From 2-02-FULL-45-10 sp964478235 (GTDB lineage: Bacteria; Patescibacteriota; Patescibacteriia; Magasanikbacterales; GWA2-37-8), in NCBI GenBank assembly GCA_964478235.1, contig CAYZGX010000007.1, positions 1 through 48,245 of the forward strand: a DNA stretch of 48,245 nucleotides. Direction: 5' to 3'. A program made the position numbers and the translations under genes. Below the pieces are notes generated by a model that worked only from the letters and a program-made list of their open reading frames with translations, searched no databases and was not told where the DNA came from. This document shows positions 1 through 7,124 of this stretch, piece by piece (within the stretch, counting starts at the first letter, position 1; each line of letters begins with the position of its first letter).

Positions 1-550
1 CTTAGACCATAGTCGGCCCAGATTCAGACGGAATTTCACGAGTCCCGCCCTACTTAAGTATATCTACTATGAGTACATTATTTTTTTCGCGTACCGGACT
101 ATTACCGTCTGTGGTTGTCCGTTCCAGGACAATTCTGCTAAAAATAATTTCCTCACCCAGTCTAACAGGTAACTGGCATTGATAACTTACAACGTCGTAT
201 AGACAACGGCCTGTCCTTTAAGGCACCGTTCAAGTTTAATCTTGCGATCAACCTCTTACGATACCAACATCTATACGATTTAGACTTTTCCCTCTTCGCT
301 CGCCACTACTAAGGGAATCTCTTCGATTTCTTTTCCTCTAGGTACTGAGATGTTTCACTTCCCTAGGTTTCCTTCCAGCACCTATGTATTCAGTGCAGGA
401 TACCCAGCTTATAGCTGGGTGGGTTTCCCCATTCGGACATTCCCGGATCAAAGCTTGTTTGGGAGCTCCCCGAGACTTTTCGCACCCTACAACGTCCTTC
501 TTCGTCTTTTAGTGTCAAGGCATCCACCATGTGCCCTTGTTGAAATTGCG
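1..550 (-). rRNA. 23S ribosomal RNA, 5' part (runs off the left edge)
   Basis: Read on the minus strand this is the start of 23S rRNA: the conserved GGTGGATGCCTTGACA block lies at about 513-528, followed by the domain I sequence with GACGAAGAAGGACG and the GAATGGGGAAACCCACC-type region. The 5' end is placed near 550 because the conserved block starts about 22 nt into the E. coli gene; the exact end is uncertain by several bases. About 550 nt are present and the rest lies outside the window. No 16S gene precedes it: the next upstream feature on this strand is a protein gene at 1120-1473, so the usual 16S-23S order is broken here. Confidence 0.95.
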
Positions 551-739
551 CACAACGAAAACACTCAATAGTGCTTCATTGTATATTTCGCAATAGCATT
601 TTGTAGCATTGTGTTACTTACTTTATTTATTGACTCTGCATTTTTCAGTCAATTGCAATTGTATGGGCTTCGCTTCGTGCTTGCGCACAAAACTAACCTA
701 CATACCCTATTTGATTATGATTGCTATATACTGTTTTAA

Positions 740-752
740 ATTGTCAAAGTAC
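740..752 (-). promoter_or_regulatory. boxA-like antitermination motif in the 23S leader
   Basis: The minus strand reads GTACTTTGACAA, close to the rRNA antitermination boxA (CTCTTTAACAA), about 190 nt before the 23S start. A boxA in this place is typical of rRNA leaders and spacers, where NusB/S10 bind. It is an AT-rich stretch of about 270 bases without coding capacity. No good sigma70 promoter was seen between here and the 23S gene, so transcription probably comes from the promoter at 1026-1054. Confidence 0.5.
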
Positions 753-816
753 CATCCAGCACTATCAAACGCGTTGTTCCAACTTTCGTTGGCTCTGGGC
801 GTCTGCCAGTCCTTAG

Positions 817-1019
817 GAAAAAATAAAACCGCTTTCAAAGGCGGTAACGTGGGTCAGCTCGAGAGGGAGCTTAGCAACCGCTTGTAACTTCGGAGTAAAA
901 TGTTGTAGTTGTAATAAACATTGTTTATTTGTACTTCTACGTTTTACCCAGAGGTCCAAGCGATACGGTAATCAATCAGAGTCTTGTGGACGTGGCTCCT
1001 TTTCAGGAGGTTTCAGTGT
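817..1019 (-). ncRNA. candidate ~200-nt structured RNA or rRNA leader segment
   Basis: A transcript starting near 1019 from the promoter at 1026-1054 would end at a terminator-like hairpin at 817-845 (minus: ACCGC TTTGAAA GCGGT, then TTTTATTTTTT). It contains a long irregular rod (outer arms GTAAAA/TTTTAC, inner arms AATAAAC/GTTTATT), a CTCCT GAAA AGGAG hairpin and an AGCTC/GAGCT hairpin. It has no plausible ORF and no match to the conserved cores of tmRNA, SRP RNA, RNase P RNA or 5S that I can see. The size and rod shape would suit a 6S-like RNA, but it may equally be the upstream part of the 23S leader. Function unknown. Confidence 0.45.
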
Positions 1020-1025
1020 AGGACG

Positions 1026-1054
1026 ATTTTACATTAATGCCGGGTGGGTGTCAA
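1026..1054 (-). promoter_or_regulatory. sigma70 promoter for the RNA/23S leader
   Basis: Minus strand -35 TTGACA (1049-1054), 17-nt spacer, -10 TAAAAT (1026-1031). The predicted start is near 1019. It is the best promoter between the acidic protein gene and the 23S gene, so it probably drives the structured RNA and possibly the 23S rRNA. Confidence 0.75.
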
Positions 1055-1081
1055 GAGGTGGTATGGGGATAAGTTGGGTAC

Positions 1082-1105
1082 AAAAAAACGAGCCTTGGGG
1101 CCCGC
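1082..1105 (-). terminator. intrinsic terminator after the acidic protein gene
   Basis: Minus strand CGGGCC CCAA GGCTCG (one G-T pair) followed by seven T. It lies 15 nt after the stop of the gene at 1120-1473 and separates it from the 23S leader. Confidence 0.7.
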
Positions 1106-1119
1106 TTTTTATAGGGTGT

Positions 1120-1473
1120 TTAAAACTTACTACCATCACTCAAATCATCTTCCTCATCTTCTTCGTCATCAATCGCATTTGGGACTTTTTCATCTTCTTC
1201 GAGACGGGTAGTTGTATCTGCTTCATATTCATCAGCTTCAGCCGCTGCTTCTTCAGCTAGTTCTTCTTTAAAAGTATGCCACTTGGCACCAAGAATTTCT
1301 TTCATCCCTTCAATATCTTGATCAGGATCAAGCTCACCCAAATCCACATGGCCTTCTACCACTTCTTCAACTAAATCATTCCAAACATCGCGCGCACTAG
1401 TCGCTTCTTCACGAGCCAACTCAGCAAGCTCTTCATACAAATCATCGATGGTAAGAGATTTTATTTTTTCCAT
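1120..1473 (-). CDS. small acidic protein, function unknown
   Basis: A 117-residue protein starting MEKIKSLTIDDLYEELAEL. The N-terminal ~80 residues look helical and charged; the C-terminal ~40 residues are almost entirely Asp/Glu (DDEEDEEDD), which recalls the acidic tail of the RNA polymerase delta subunit (RpoE), but the fold-defining N-terminal pattern of that family is not evident and I do not assign it. No signal peptide or membrane segment. It has its own terminator and sits alone between the 23S leader and the Smr gene. An acidic cytoplasmic protein binding a basic partner or nucleic acid machinery is possible but unproven. Confidence 0.7.
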   Translation of the reverse strand: MEKIKSLTIDDLYEELAELAREEATSARDVWNDLVEEVVEGHVDLGELDPDQDIEGMKEILGAKWHTFKEELAEEAAAEADEYEADTTTRLEEDEKVPNAIDDEEDEEDDLSDGSKF

Positions 1474-1543
1474 ATAACTACAACACTACTAGATAATTGA
1501 AAAACAAAGACCGGGCAACTCTATAGTTAGGATGCCAGGTAGT

Positions 1544-1816
1544 TTATCTTCCAAAAAGAACAATGCACTTCCCTGCTTCTTGAAATACTTCTTCAACGAA
1601 CGGGTGTTTCTGTAAATACCCATCCACCTGTGACAAAAGTTGGCCCGAACCAATTCCACAAACAACGTGCACAGCCAACGCGCCAGATTGATAGGCATTA
1701 TATAAAAAAAGTTCCAAGGAATCCAGAGCCTCAGCTGGGTATAACCCGTGCAGGTCAAGGGTCGGTAGATCAGTCGACAACTGAGCGGCCATACGCCGCG
1801 CTTCAAGATTATTCAT
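1544..1816 (-). CDS. Smr-domain protein (MutS2 C-terminal-like endonuclease domain)
   Basis: A 90-residue protein from ATG at 1816. The Smr signature LDLHGLYPAEALDSLELFL is near residues 18-36, and HVVCGIGSGQL, the second conserved block, near residues 48-58. Stand-alone Smr domains nick DNA or RNA; bacterial ones are linked to recombination control and to ribosome rescue. The longer ORF reading back to 1966 runs through tRNA-Leu and is rejected. The start codon lies only five bases after the mature 3' end of that tRNA, leaving no room for a separate promoter or Shine-Dalgarno site, so tRNA and mRNA are probably one transcript split by tRNA 3' processing. Confidence 0.85.
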   Translation of the reverse strand: MNNLEARRMAAQLSTDLPTLDLHGLYPAEALDSLELFLYNAYQSGALAVHVVCGIGSGQLLSQVDGYLQKHPFVEEVFQEAGKCIVLFGR

Positions 1817-1821
1817 ATGTG

Positions 1822-1903
1822 TGCCGACGGAGAGACTCGAACTCTCACGGGTTGCCCCAACAGCTTCTAAGACTGTCGTGTATACCAATTTCACCACGTC
1901 GGC
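1822..1903 (-). tRNA. tRNA-Leu (anticodon TAG)
   Basis: Class II tRNA of 82 nt. The acceptor GCCGACG pairs with CGTCGGC, the anticodon loop is CTTAGAA (TAG), the variable arm is long, and the T-arm has GAGTTCGAGTCTC. CCA is not encoded (ACAC follows the acceptor). Confidence 0.95.
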
Positions 1904-1912
1904 GTGAACCAC

Positions 1913-1941
1913 AGTTAACCACAGGATACCAGAAAAATCAA
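1913..1941 (-). promoter_or_regulatory. promoter for tRNA-Leu(TAG) and smr
   Basis: Minus strand TTGATT, 17-nt spacer, TTAACT. The predicted start is within a few bases of the mature tRNA 5' end at 1903. Confidence 0.5.
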
Positions 1942-1954
1942 GGACTGTATAGAA

Positions 1955-1987
1955 ACAAAAAGACACCCGTTTCCAGGTGTCTTTTTT
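1955..1987 (-). terminator. intrinsic terminator after pnp
   Basis: Minus strand AAAAGACACC TGGAAAC GGGTGTCTTTTT, ten bases after the pnp stop. The A-rich upstream arm makes it usable in both directions. Confidence 0.85.
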
Positions 1988-1996
1988 AACATCTAC

Positions 1997-4195
1997 TTAT
2001 CTTCCGCGACCACCGCCGTTAAAAGGGCGTGGACTGCGTGGAGGACGATCCATTGGTGGGCGCTCTACATAACCTTCTGGTTTTGGTAAGAGGGCTTTCA
2101 TACTCAAGTTGATGCGGCCAAGGTTATCAATCTCTTTGACGAGCACTTTAACCTTATCACCAAGTTTCAAAACATCACTTGGTTTGTTGGTGCGTTCATA
2201 AGCGATTTCCGATACATGCACCAAACCATCTTGACCAGGCAAGATATTAATGAAAGCACCGAAGTCTTCGAGACGAGCGACCGTACCTTCATACTGTTCG
2301 CCGGCAGTGACTTCATGGGTCAATTGCTTGATCCATTCAACCGCTTTTTGCATACCAACCGAATCACTAGAAGTAACATTCACGCGACCATCGTCTTCGA
2401 TGTCGATAGCTACACCAGTTTCATCAATAATTTTATTAATCATCTTACCGCCAGGACCAATCACGTCGCGGATCTTATCTGGATTAATCATGATAGTCAC
2501 AATGCGAGGAGCGTATGGAGACAAGTCTTTGCGCGGCTCAGCAATAACTGCCTGCATGAAGTCTAAAATCTTCAAGCGAGCGTCACGAGACTGACCAAAG
2601 GTTTGTTTGACGATTTCCCAACTCAAACCAGTTGTCTTGGTATCCATTTGAATAGCAGTCACACCATCGCGAGTACCGGTAATCTTGAAATCCATACCGC
2701 CCGGACCGTCTTCGATATCTTGTAAGTCGGTCAAAACTTTGAAACGACCCTGCGCGTCAGTAGCGAGACCCATTGCTACACCAGCAACTGGTTTTGCAAT
2801 TGGTACACCCGCATCCATAAGAGCAAGTGTCGTACCACAGGTGGAAGCCATTGAACTAGAACCATTGGAGCCAAACACTTCAGACACTACGCGAATAGCG
2901 TAAGGGAAAGTAGTTGCTGGAGGAAGTACTGGCTCAAGAGCACGCTCAGCGAGTGCACCATGACCAATAGCGCGGTTACCTGGGCCACGGAGTGGGCCAG
3001 CTTCGCCATACGTCGCTGGAGTATCGCTATAATGATGCATGAAACGCTTAGTGCTATCTTCTTCCATGGTGTCGATAGTCTGAACATCACCAGGAGCGCC
3101 TAGGGTGACGATAGAGAGCACTTGTGTATCACCGCGCATAAAGAGGCCGGTACCATGAGTACGAGGCAAGAGAGCCACTTCAGAGTACAACGGACGAATG
3201 TCGGTAAGCGAGCGACCGTCTAAGCGTTGTTCTTTTTGAATAATACGCTCAGAGATAAACTCTTCTACATAAATCTTCACGCGACCGAGAATAATTTTTT
3301 GAATATCTGCTTCCACTTCTTGGGCGGCGAGCATTTCCTTCACAGCTTCAGCAAAACGATCAACAACGGCAACGCGTTCCGCTTTACCTTTTTTAACACT
3401 ATCAAAAATCCAATCATCAACATGACTAGCAACCATTTTTTTCACTTCGGCTTCAACAGCGCGAAGCTTAGTTTCTTTTTCACTCAAGTTAGTGTTGAGA
3501 TCGAGTTTAGGAGCACCAGCTTCAGCTTGAATTTTTTTGATAAACTCAATCACTGGGGCTAATTCTTTAGCACCCATCTGCATAGCTGTTACCACTTCTG
3601 CTTCTGGCACTTCATGACAACCAGCTTCCACCATAATCACGGTGTCTGGCGTACCAGCTACCACGATGTCAGCGTCGCCAGTCCCGCGTTCAGCAAAGGT
3701 TGGGTTGATTTTCCAAGCTCCACCAACGCGACCCACGCGAGCAGCGGCAATCGGACCACCCCAAGGGATGTTTGAAAGAGATAAGGCAATAGAGGCAGCA
3801 ATCATCGCTGGAATTTGTGGATCATTTTCGCCATCATAGGAGAGGGCAGTCAAAATAACCTGCACATCATTGCGCATGTTTTGATCAAACAATGGGCGGA
3901 TAGCGCGATCAACCAAACGACCAGACAAAATTGCCTCTTCACTTGGACGACCTTCACGTTTGATAAAACGACTGCCTTTGATTTTACCAGCAGCGTAGAG
4001 CTTTTCTTCAAAGTTCACCATGAGAGGGAAAAAATCGATCCCATCACGAGTGTTCTTGCTCATAACTGCAGTTGCGAGGAGTACTGTGTCTCCATAGCGA
4101 ACAGTACAGGAAGCGTTCGCCTGTAACGAAAATTTACCCGTCTCAACTGAGAGGGTGCGTCCGGCCCATTGCATGGACCATTGTTTGACGTTCAT
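1997..4195 (-). CDS. pnp: polyribonucleotide nucleotidyltransferase (PNPase)
   Basis: A 732-residue PNPase, a phosphorolytic 3'-5' exoribonuclease. The first RNase PH-like core starts with WAGRTLSVETGKFSLQAN and contains FIKREGRPSEEAILSGRLVD; the second core follows (GTGLFMRGDTQVL near residue 370), then a KH domain (IGPGGKMINKIIDETG near 590) and an S1 domain (YEGTVARLEDFGAFINILPG near 650). Length is normal. I chose the ATG at 4195 because its product begins like Bacillus PNPase; the upstream TTG at 4267 adds 24 residues without family support. Between the NYN gene and this start lies a 110-nt leader with a small hairpin (AGACC TTAAT GGTCT). rpsO lies upstream, as in many bacteria. Confidence 0.95.
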   Translation of the reverse strand: MNVKQWSMQWAGRTLSVETGKFSLQANASCTVRYGDTVLLATAVMSKNTRDGIDFFPLMVNFEEKLYAAGKIKGSRFIKREGRPSEEAILSGRLVDRAIRPLFDQNMRNDVQVILTALSYDGENDPQIPAMIAASIALSLSNIPWGGPIAAARVGRVGGAWKINPTFAERGTGDADIVVAGTPDTVIMVEAGCHEVPEAEVVTAMQMGAKELAPVIEFIKKIQAEAGAPKLDLNTNLSEKETKLRAVEAEVKKMVASHVDDWIFDSVKKGKAERVAVVDRFAEAVKEMLAAQEVEADIQKIILGRVKIYVEEFISERIIQKEQRLDGRSLTDIRPLYSEVALLPRTHGTGLFMRGDTQVLSIVTLGAPGDVQTIDTMEEDSTKRFMHHYSDTPATYGEAGPLRGPGNRAIGHGALAERALEPVLPPATTFPYAIRVVSEVFGSNGSSSMASTCGTTLALMDAGVPIAKPVAGVAMGLATDAQGRFKVLTDLQDIEDGPGGMDFKITGTRDGVTAIQMDTKTTGLSWEIVKQTFGQSRDARLKILDFMQAVIAEPRKDLSPYAPRIVTIMINPDKIRDVIGPGGKMINKIIDETGVAIDIEDDGRVNVTSSDSVGMQKAVEWIKQLTHEVTAGEQYEGTVARLEDFGAFINILPGQDGLVHVSEIAYERTNKPSDVLKLGDKVKVLVKEIDNLGRINLSMKALLPKPEGYVERPPMDRPPRSPRPFNGGGRGR

Positions 4196-4304
4196 ACGTT
4201 TTTGTTTCTTTGAGAAGTATTGATGTCCGAGCTTAAGACCATTAAGGTCTCTATGTCCGTCCACCAACCTTCATTAAATACTAAAACACGAGAAAACAAG
4301 TCGG

Positions 4305-4901
4305 CTACTTGCGTTCAGAGGTCTTAGCACTTGTTGTAGCGGCAGTCGTTACTTTTTTGTAATAGCGACGATCGCCAATTAAAAATTTACCTTTATCTTG
4401 ACTCAAATCAACAAAATCATCGGCGGCTTCGATTAACTTACTTGAAGTTGTCTCGCCAAACGCCATAACTTCAGCCTGTTTGCCGGTACTCAGACGAATA
4501 TACTCAATAAGTGGTACATAATCACCATCACCAGACACAATCACCACCGCATCAAGAGTTTGAGCTAAACGAATAGCGTCAACGGTAAGACCAACATCCC
4601 AATCAGCTTTCTTGTCGCCACCAAAAAAGATTTGGAGCGGCTTTTCACGAGTCTCAATACCAAGACTGTTCAAAGCGTCAAAAAAAGGCTTTTCTTCTTG
4701 AGATTCAGTCGAAACAACATAGGCAATAGCGCGAATAAGCTTGCGCCCAGCTGTTGCTTCTTTGACAATGTTACCAAAATTAACTTTAGCGGCAAACAAA
4801 TTTTTAGCGCTATAGTACATGTTCTGTACATCAATAAACACCCCGACGCGTTGGTCGGGGTGTTTAAGAGTATGGTTGGTTTTATTCGTTAACGATTTCA
4901 T
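4305..4901 (-). CDS. NYN-domain protein (LabA/DUF88 family), putative RNase
   Basis: A 198-residue protein with the PIN-like NYN fold: GVFIDVQNMYYSAKN near residues 21-35, KKADWDVGLTVDAIRLA near 84-100 and VVIVSGDGDYVPLIEYIR near 105-122 supply the acidic metal-binding residues. NYN proteins are metal-dependent RNases or RNA-processing factors. The chosen ATG at 4901 overlaps the last 20 bases of rpsO and follows AGAAAG, which suggests translational coupling. The first catalytic strand is encoded by a perfect 12-bp inverted repeat (4836-4865) that would fold in the mRNA. The C-terminal tail is Lys/Thr-rich. Its place between rpsO and pnp fits a role in RNA turnover or ribosome-linked processing. 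Confidence 0.85.
   Translation of the reverse strand: MKSLTNKTNHTLKHPDQRVGVFIDVQNMYYSAKNLFAAKVNFGNIVKEATAGRKLIRAIAYVVSTESQEEKPFFDALNSLGIETREKPLQIFFGGDKKADWDVGLTVDAIRLAQTLDAVVIVSGDGDYVPLIEYIRLSTGKQAEVMAFGETTSSKLIEAADDFVDLSQDKGKFLIGDRRYYKKVTTAATTSAKTSERK
4836..4865 (-). promoter_or_regulatory. perfect 12-bp hairpin inside the 5' coding part of the NYN gene
   Basis: The minus strand reads AAACACCCCGAC, loop CAACGC, GTCGGGGTGTTT. It begins about 17 nt after the rpsO stop, where the rpsO terminator would be expected, yet it encodes the residues leading into GVFID of the NYN protein. The following sequence (ATTGATG) is a poor T-tract. It may act as an attenuator or mRNA-stability hairpin between rpsO and the downstream genes. 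Confidence 0.7.
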
Positions 4902-5250
4902 TTTCTTTCTCGCCTGCTTCGCCCTCATCTTCGAGAGCTTCAACATCGAGAACTTCTTTAGCACCTGGTTTCGCGATAACGCGAGACTGTTTGATCTTCA
5001 ATTTTTTAGTGAGCACTTCGTAACTTGCTGGGTCTTCTTTCTTCAAGAAGCGCATCAAACTACGGCGACTGCTAACTTTACGGAGTAAACCGCGACGACT
5101 TGAATGATCTTTTGGATGCATTTTCAAGTGGCCGATAAGCTCGTCGATTTCAGAAGTGAGGATGGCAATTTGCACTTCACTCGAACCAGTATCCCCAGCG
5201 TGGGTCTGGAACTTCTTAATAATCGCTGCCTTTTTCTTTGGGTCGATCAT
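4882..5250 (-). CDS. rpsO: 30S ribosomal protein S15 with acidic C-terminal extension
   Basis: The first ~88 residues are S15: FQTHAGDTGSSEVQIAIL, HPKDHSSRRGLLRKVSSRR and LMRFLKKEDPASYEVL. It binds 16S rRNA helices 20-22 and starts platform assembly. The family is normally ~89 residues; this one has 122, with a ~33-residue tail rich in Glu/Asp (EALEDEGEAGEKENE). The start at 5250 is fixed by the family and by a strong promoter whose -35 lies at the beginning of the longer reading frame (5373), so that extension cannot be transcribed. The ~90-nt leader carries a small inverted repeat (CCGCC TAG GGCGG). The NYN start codon lies inside its 3' end. Confidence 0.95.
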   Translation of the reverse strand: MIDPKKKAAIIKKFQTHAGDTGSSEVQIAILTSEIDELIGHLKMHPKDHSSRRGLLRKVSSRRSLMRFLKKEDPASYEVLTKKLKIKQSRVIAKPGAKEVLDVEALEDEGEAGEKENEIVNE

Positions 5251-5344
5251 ACATGCATAGTAGTTACCAAGCGAAGTTAAGGCATGTCTCAACTCGTCTG
5301 GACCCGTATTCCGCCTAGGGCGGAGGGTGTAATAATGTAGGGCA

Positions 5345-5373
5345 ATCGTACCAAAATAACGGTTTTTTGTCAA
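5345..5373 (-). promoter_or_regulatory. strong sigma70 promoter for rpsO-NYN-pnp
   Basis: Minus strand TTGACA (5368-5373), 17-nt spacer, TACGAT (5345-5350). The predicted start near 5338 gives an ~88-nt leader. Confidence 0.85.
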
Positions 5374-5390
5374 GGAACTAAGCTATTTCT

Positions 5391-6821
5391 CTAACGACGA
5401 CAGCAATACGGTGAAAAACTAAGCTGACAACCACTGTCGTTGGCGGAATCACGGGTGCCTGGGGTAGCTGGCTGACCGTTGTATTCAGCACAATTAGAGG
5501 CCGAGCTACAATAACCACCACTGTCTGTACAACTTGTATTCAAGACTGGTCGCTGACAGCAATATGGCGAGAAAGACAGTAGGCAATCATCGTCATATTG
5601 ACTCAACCGAGTACCTGGGGTGGCTGATTGACCGTTATACTCAGAACAGTTTGAGGCTGAGCTACAATAGCCGCCAACATCCTGACACGTTGGCCCTGAG
5701 CCTGCTGCTGGGGCAGTTCCGCCGGCTGACGCAGAGCCTGCCGGGGCACTTCCACCAGCGGAAGCTCCTCCAGTCGGAGTTGTGCCGCCGGTTGGCGCAC
5801 CTCCTGTTGGGGCAGCACCCCCACTAGAATTAGCTCCGCCGGCTCCTGAAGAATTATAAACACATTGATTTACATCCCAGCGACAACCCGCATCGGCATT
5901 ACATGGGCCACTATCAACATATTGAAGACAGCCGAGTGGTATGGACTCATCAGAGCCACAGAGAGCGGCCATAGAATTTTCAGAGCAAGCTGAGGAATAG
6001 CCGTTTGAACCGGCCGGACAGTCACCAGAAACAGCCGCCGAACAAATACCTGAAGGATTTATGCAGCATTGATACTGATCAGGTGGCGAATATGAAGAGC
6101 CAAGACCGTTAGCTGAAGCTTCCTCAGCATCACAAAACGCTTGATTTTCACCAGCATAAAAGGTATACCCAGCTCCACGAGCACTACATGCCGATTGAGT
6201 TTCAATAGTGCATTCAACATTAAACCGACCACCGGCCATCGAACGGACATTCAAGCAAGCACCACTTGAATCAACTACACTTGAACCACCGTCAGTTGGG
6301 GCTCTGAACTCACAAGCACTCTGTGCTCGGTTCCAATAACAACCAATATCGGCCTTACTTTCGCATGTGGTCCGATCGGGGCTATCGGTGCAAGGCTGTT
6401 CAAGCACCGATGGATCACGGTAGGTCTCACCACTCAGTCGTCCAAAAATAAAAGTCGTAAGGGCATATGAAGAGGTAATCACCACCAACCCAATAACCGC
6501 TGATTCTAGTGTTTTCTTGGCTTCAAGCACAATTTCTTCACTACCACGCGAGGTCATCCAGCGAATACCGGCATATACCACGAGAATAAAGAAAATGATC
6601 GCTACCAACGCCAACAACGTAGAAACAATTTTTTGCACTGCTGTAAATACATCGTCACCTTTACCAGCCTCATCAATATAGTTGGCTTTTTTTGCTGTGT
6701 CATCCAAGCCATAAGTGCCGTTTGGCGCCGCCATTACCACAGCGGGCGTAAGCAAAAAACTAAACAGGGCAAACGCTGTTAGAATACTTTTTTTGATAAA
6801 GTCCACCTTGCTTTTTAGCAT
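5391..6821 (-). CDS. VirB2/TrbC-like pilin with a large Cys-rich secreted domain
   Basis: A 476-residue protein. A signal peptide (residues 1-31, ending VVMAA) is followed by the two-helix pilin core shared with the array at 8.2-13.4 kb: helix 1 ends VVYAGIRWMTSRGSEEIV (about residues 81-98), then AKKTLESAVIGLVVITSSYALTTF. The remaining ~350 residues are a Cys-rich ectodomain, a Gly/Ala/Thr/Pro-rich linker (about 325-375), and two tandem ~47-residue repeats each containing GGYCSSASNC.EYNGQ.ATPGTR and ending FSPYCC.R. The many even-numbered Cys suggest disulfides outside the cell. Likely a surface-displayed, membrane-anchored adhesin or pilus-associated subunit. Its -10 TATACT lies 10 nt before the ATG. 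Confidence 0.8.
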   Translation of the reverse strand: MLKSKVDFIKKSILTAFALFSFLLTPAVVMAAPNGTYGLDDTAKKANYIDEAGKGDDVFTAVQKIVSTLLALVAIIFFILVVYAGIRWMTSRGSEEIVLEAKKTLESAVIGLVVITSSYALTTFIFGRLSGETYRDPSVLEQPCTDSPDRTTCESKADIGCYWNRAQSACEFRAPTDGGSSVVDSSGACLNVRSMAGGRFNVECTIETQSACSARGAGYTFYAGENQAFCDAEEASANGLGSSYSPPDQYQCCINPSGICSAAVSGDCPAGSNGYSSACSENSMAALCGSDESIPLGCLQYVDSGPCNADAGCRWDVNQCVYNSSGAGGANSSGGAAPTGGAPTGGTTPTGGASAGGSAPAGSASAGGTAPAAGSGPTCQDVGGYCSSASNCSEYNGQSATPGTRLSQYDDDCLLSFSPYCCQRPVLNTSCTDSGGYCSSASNCAEYNGQPATPGTRDSANDSGCQLSFSPYCCRR

Positions 6822-6837
6822 ATAATTAAGTAGTATA
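6808..6837. promoter_or_regulatory. overlapping divergent promoters (tRNA-Arg and Cys-rich pilin)
   Basis: Plus strand: TTGCTT (6808-6813), 17 nt, TAGTAT (6831-6836) points to tRNA-Arg. Minus strand: TATACT (complement of 6832-6837) points to the pilin gene starting at 6821, with only 10 nt between the -10 and the ATG. The two -10 elements overlap, so the promoters should exclude each other. Confidence 0.6.
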
Positions 6838-6853
6838 GTCGGGTAGTATTTTT

Positions 6854-6925
6854 GTTCCCATCGTTCAATGGATAGGACATTAGCCTTCTAAGCTGAGAAT
6901 GTAGGTTCGACTCCTACTGGGAACA
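6854..6925 (+). tRNA. tRNA-Arg (anticodon TCT)
   Basis: 72-nt cloverleaf: acceptor GTTCCCA/TGGGAAC, anticodon loop containing CTTCTAA (TCT), T-arm GTAGGTTCGACTCCTAC. CCA is not encoded. Confidence 0.95.
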
Positions 6926-6939
6926 CAAGCAGTCAAATA

Positions 6940-6968
6940 TTGACGAAACCCCTTTATTCATATATAAT
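6940..6968 (+). promoter_or_regulatory. promoter for tRNA-His
   Basis: TTGACG (6940-6945), 17 nt, TATAAT (6963-6968). The ~75-nt leader before tRNA-His contains a hairpin with arms CTACGACT and AGTCGTAG, probably a processing structure. Confidence 0.8.
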
Positions 6969-7047
6969 GACGACGCTTTCATTTCATCGTCTACGACTAT
7001 TTTGCCTATTTTTGCAAAGAAGTCGTAGGCTATCAAATGCCTGACAT

Positions 7048-7120
7048 GGTGGCCATGGTATAATGGTTATTACGCGAGATTGTGGCTCTCGCAATACGGG
7101 TTCAATTCCCGTTGGCCACC
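7048..7120 (+). tRNA. tRNA-His (anticodon GTG)
   Basis: Acceptor GTGGCCA/TGGCCAC preceded by the extra G-1 that marks tRNA-His, pairing with the discriminator C. The anticodon loop carries GTG and the T-arm is ACGGGTTCAATTCCCGT. It converges on the glycosyltransferase gene five bases further on. Confidence 0.95.
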
Positions 7121-7124
7121 CATA

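Noticed and set aside
350..571. 73-residue ORF on the plus strand
   Set aside because: It is antisense to the 5' end of 23S rRNA.
817..1019. 5S rRNA or tmRNA in the 23S leader
   Set aside because: A CCGAAGTTA-like stretch recalls 5S, but the rest of 5S is missing and no tmRNA core or tag frame is visible.
1489..1989. Longer ORFs over the Smr/tRNA-Leu interval on both strands
   Set aside because: They run through tRNA-Leu; only the Smr frame from 1816 has family support.
4196..4267. TTG start extending PNPase by 24 residues
   Set aside because: The added residues do not resemble any PNPase N-terminus and the ribosome-site spacing is wrong.
5251..5373. 41-residue N-terminal extension of S15
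   Set aside because: It begins at the -35 of a strong promoter, so it would lie upstream of the transcript; S15 homology starts at 5250.
5603..5863. Leu/Pro/Gln-rich ORF on the minus strand
   Set aside because: Shadow frame of the low-complexity Gly/Ala/Thr linker of the Cys-rich pilin.
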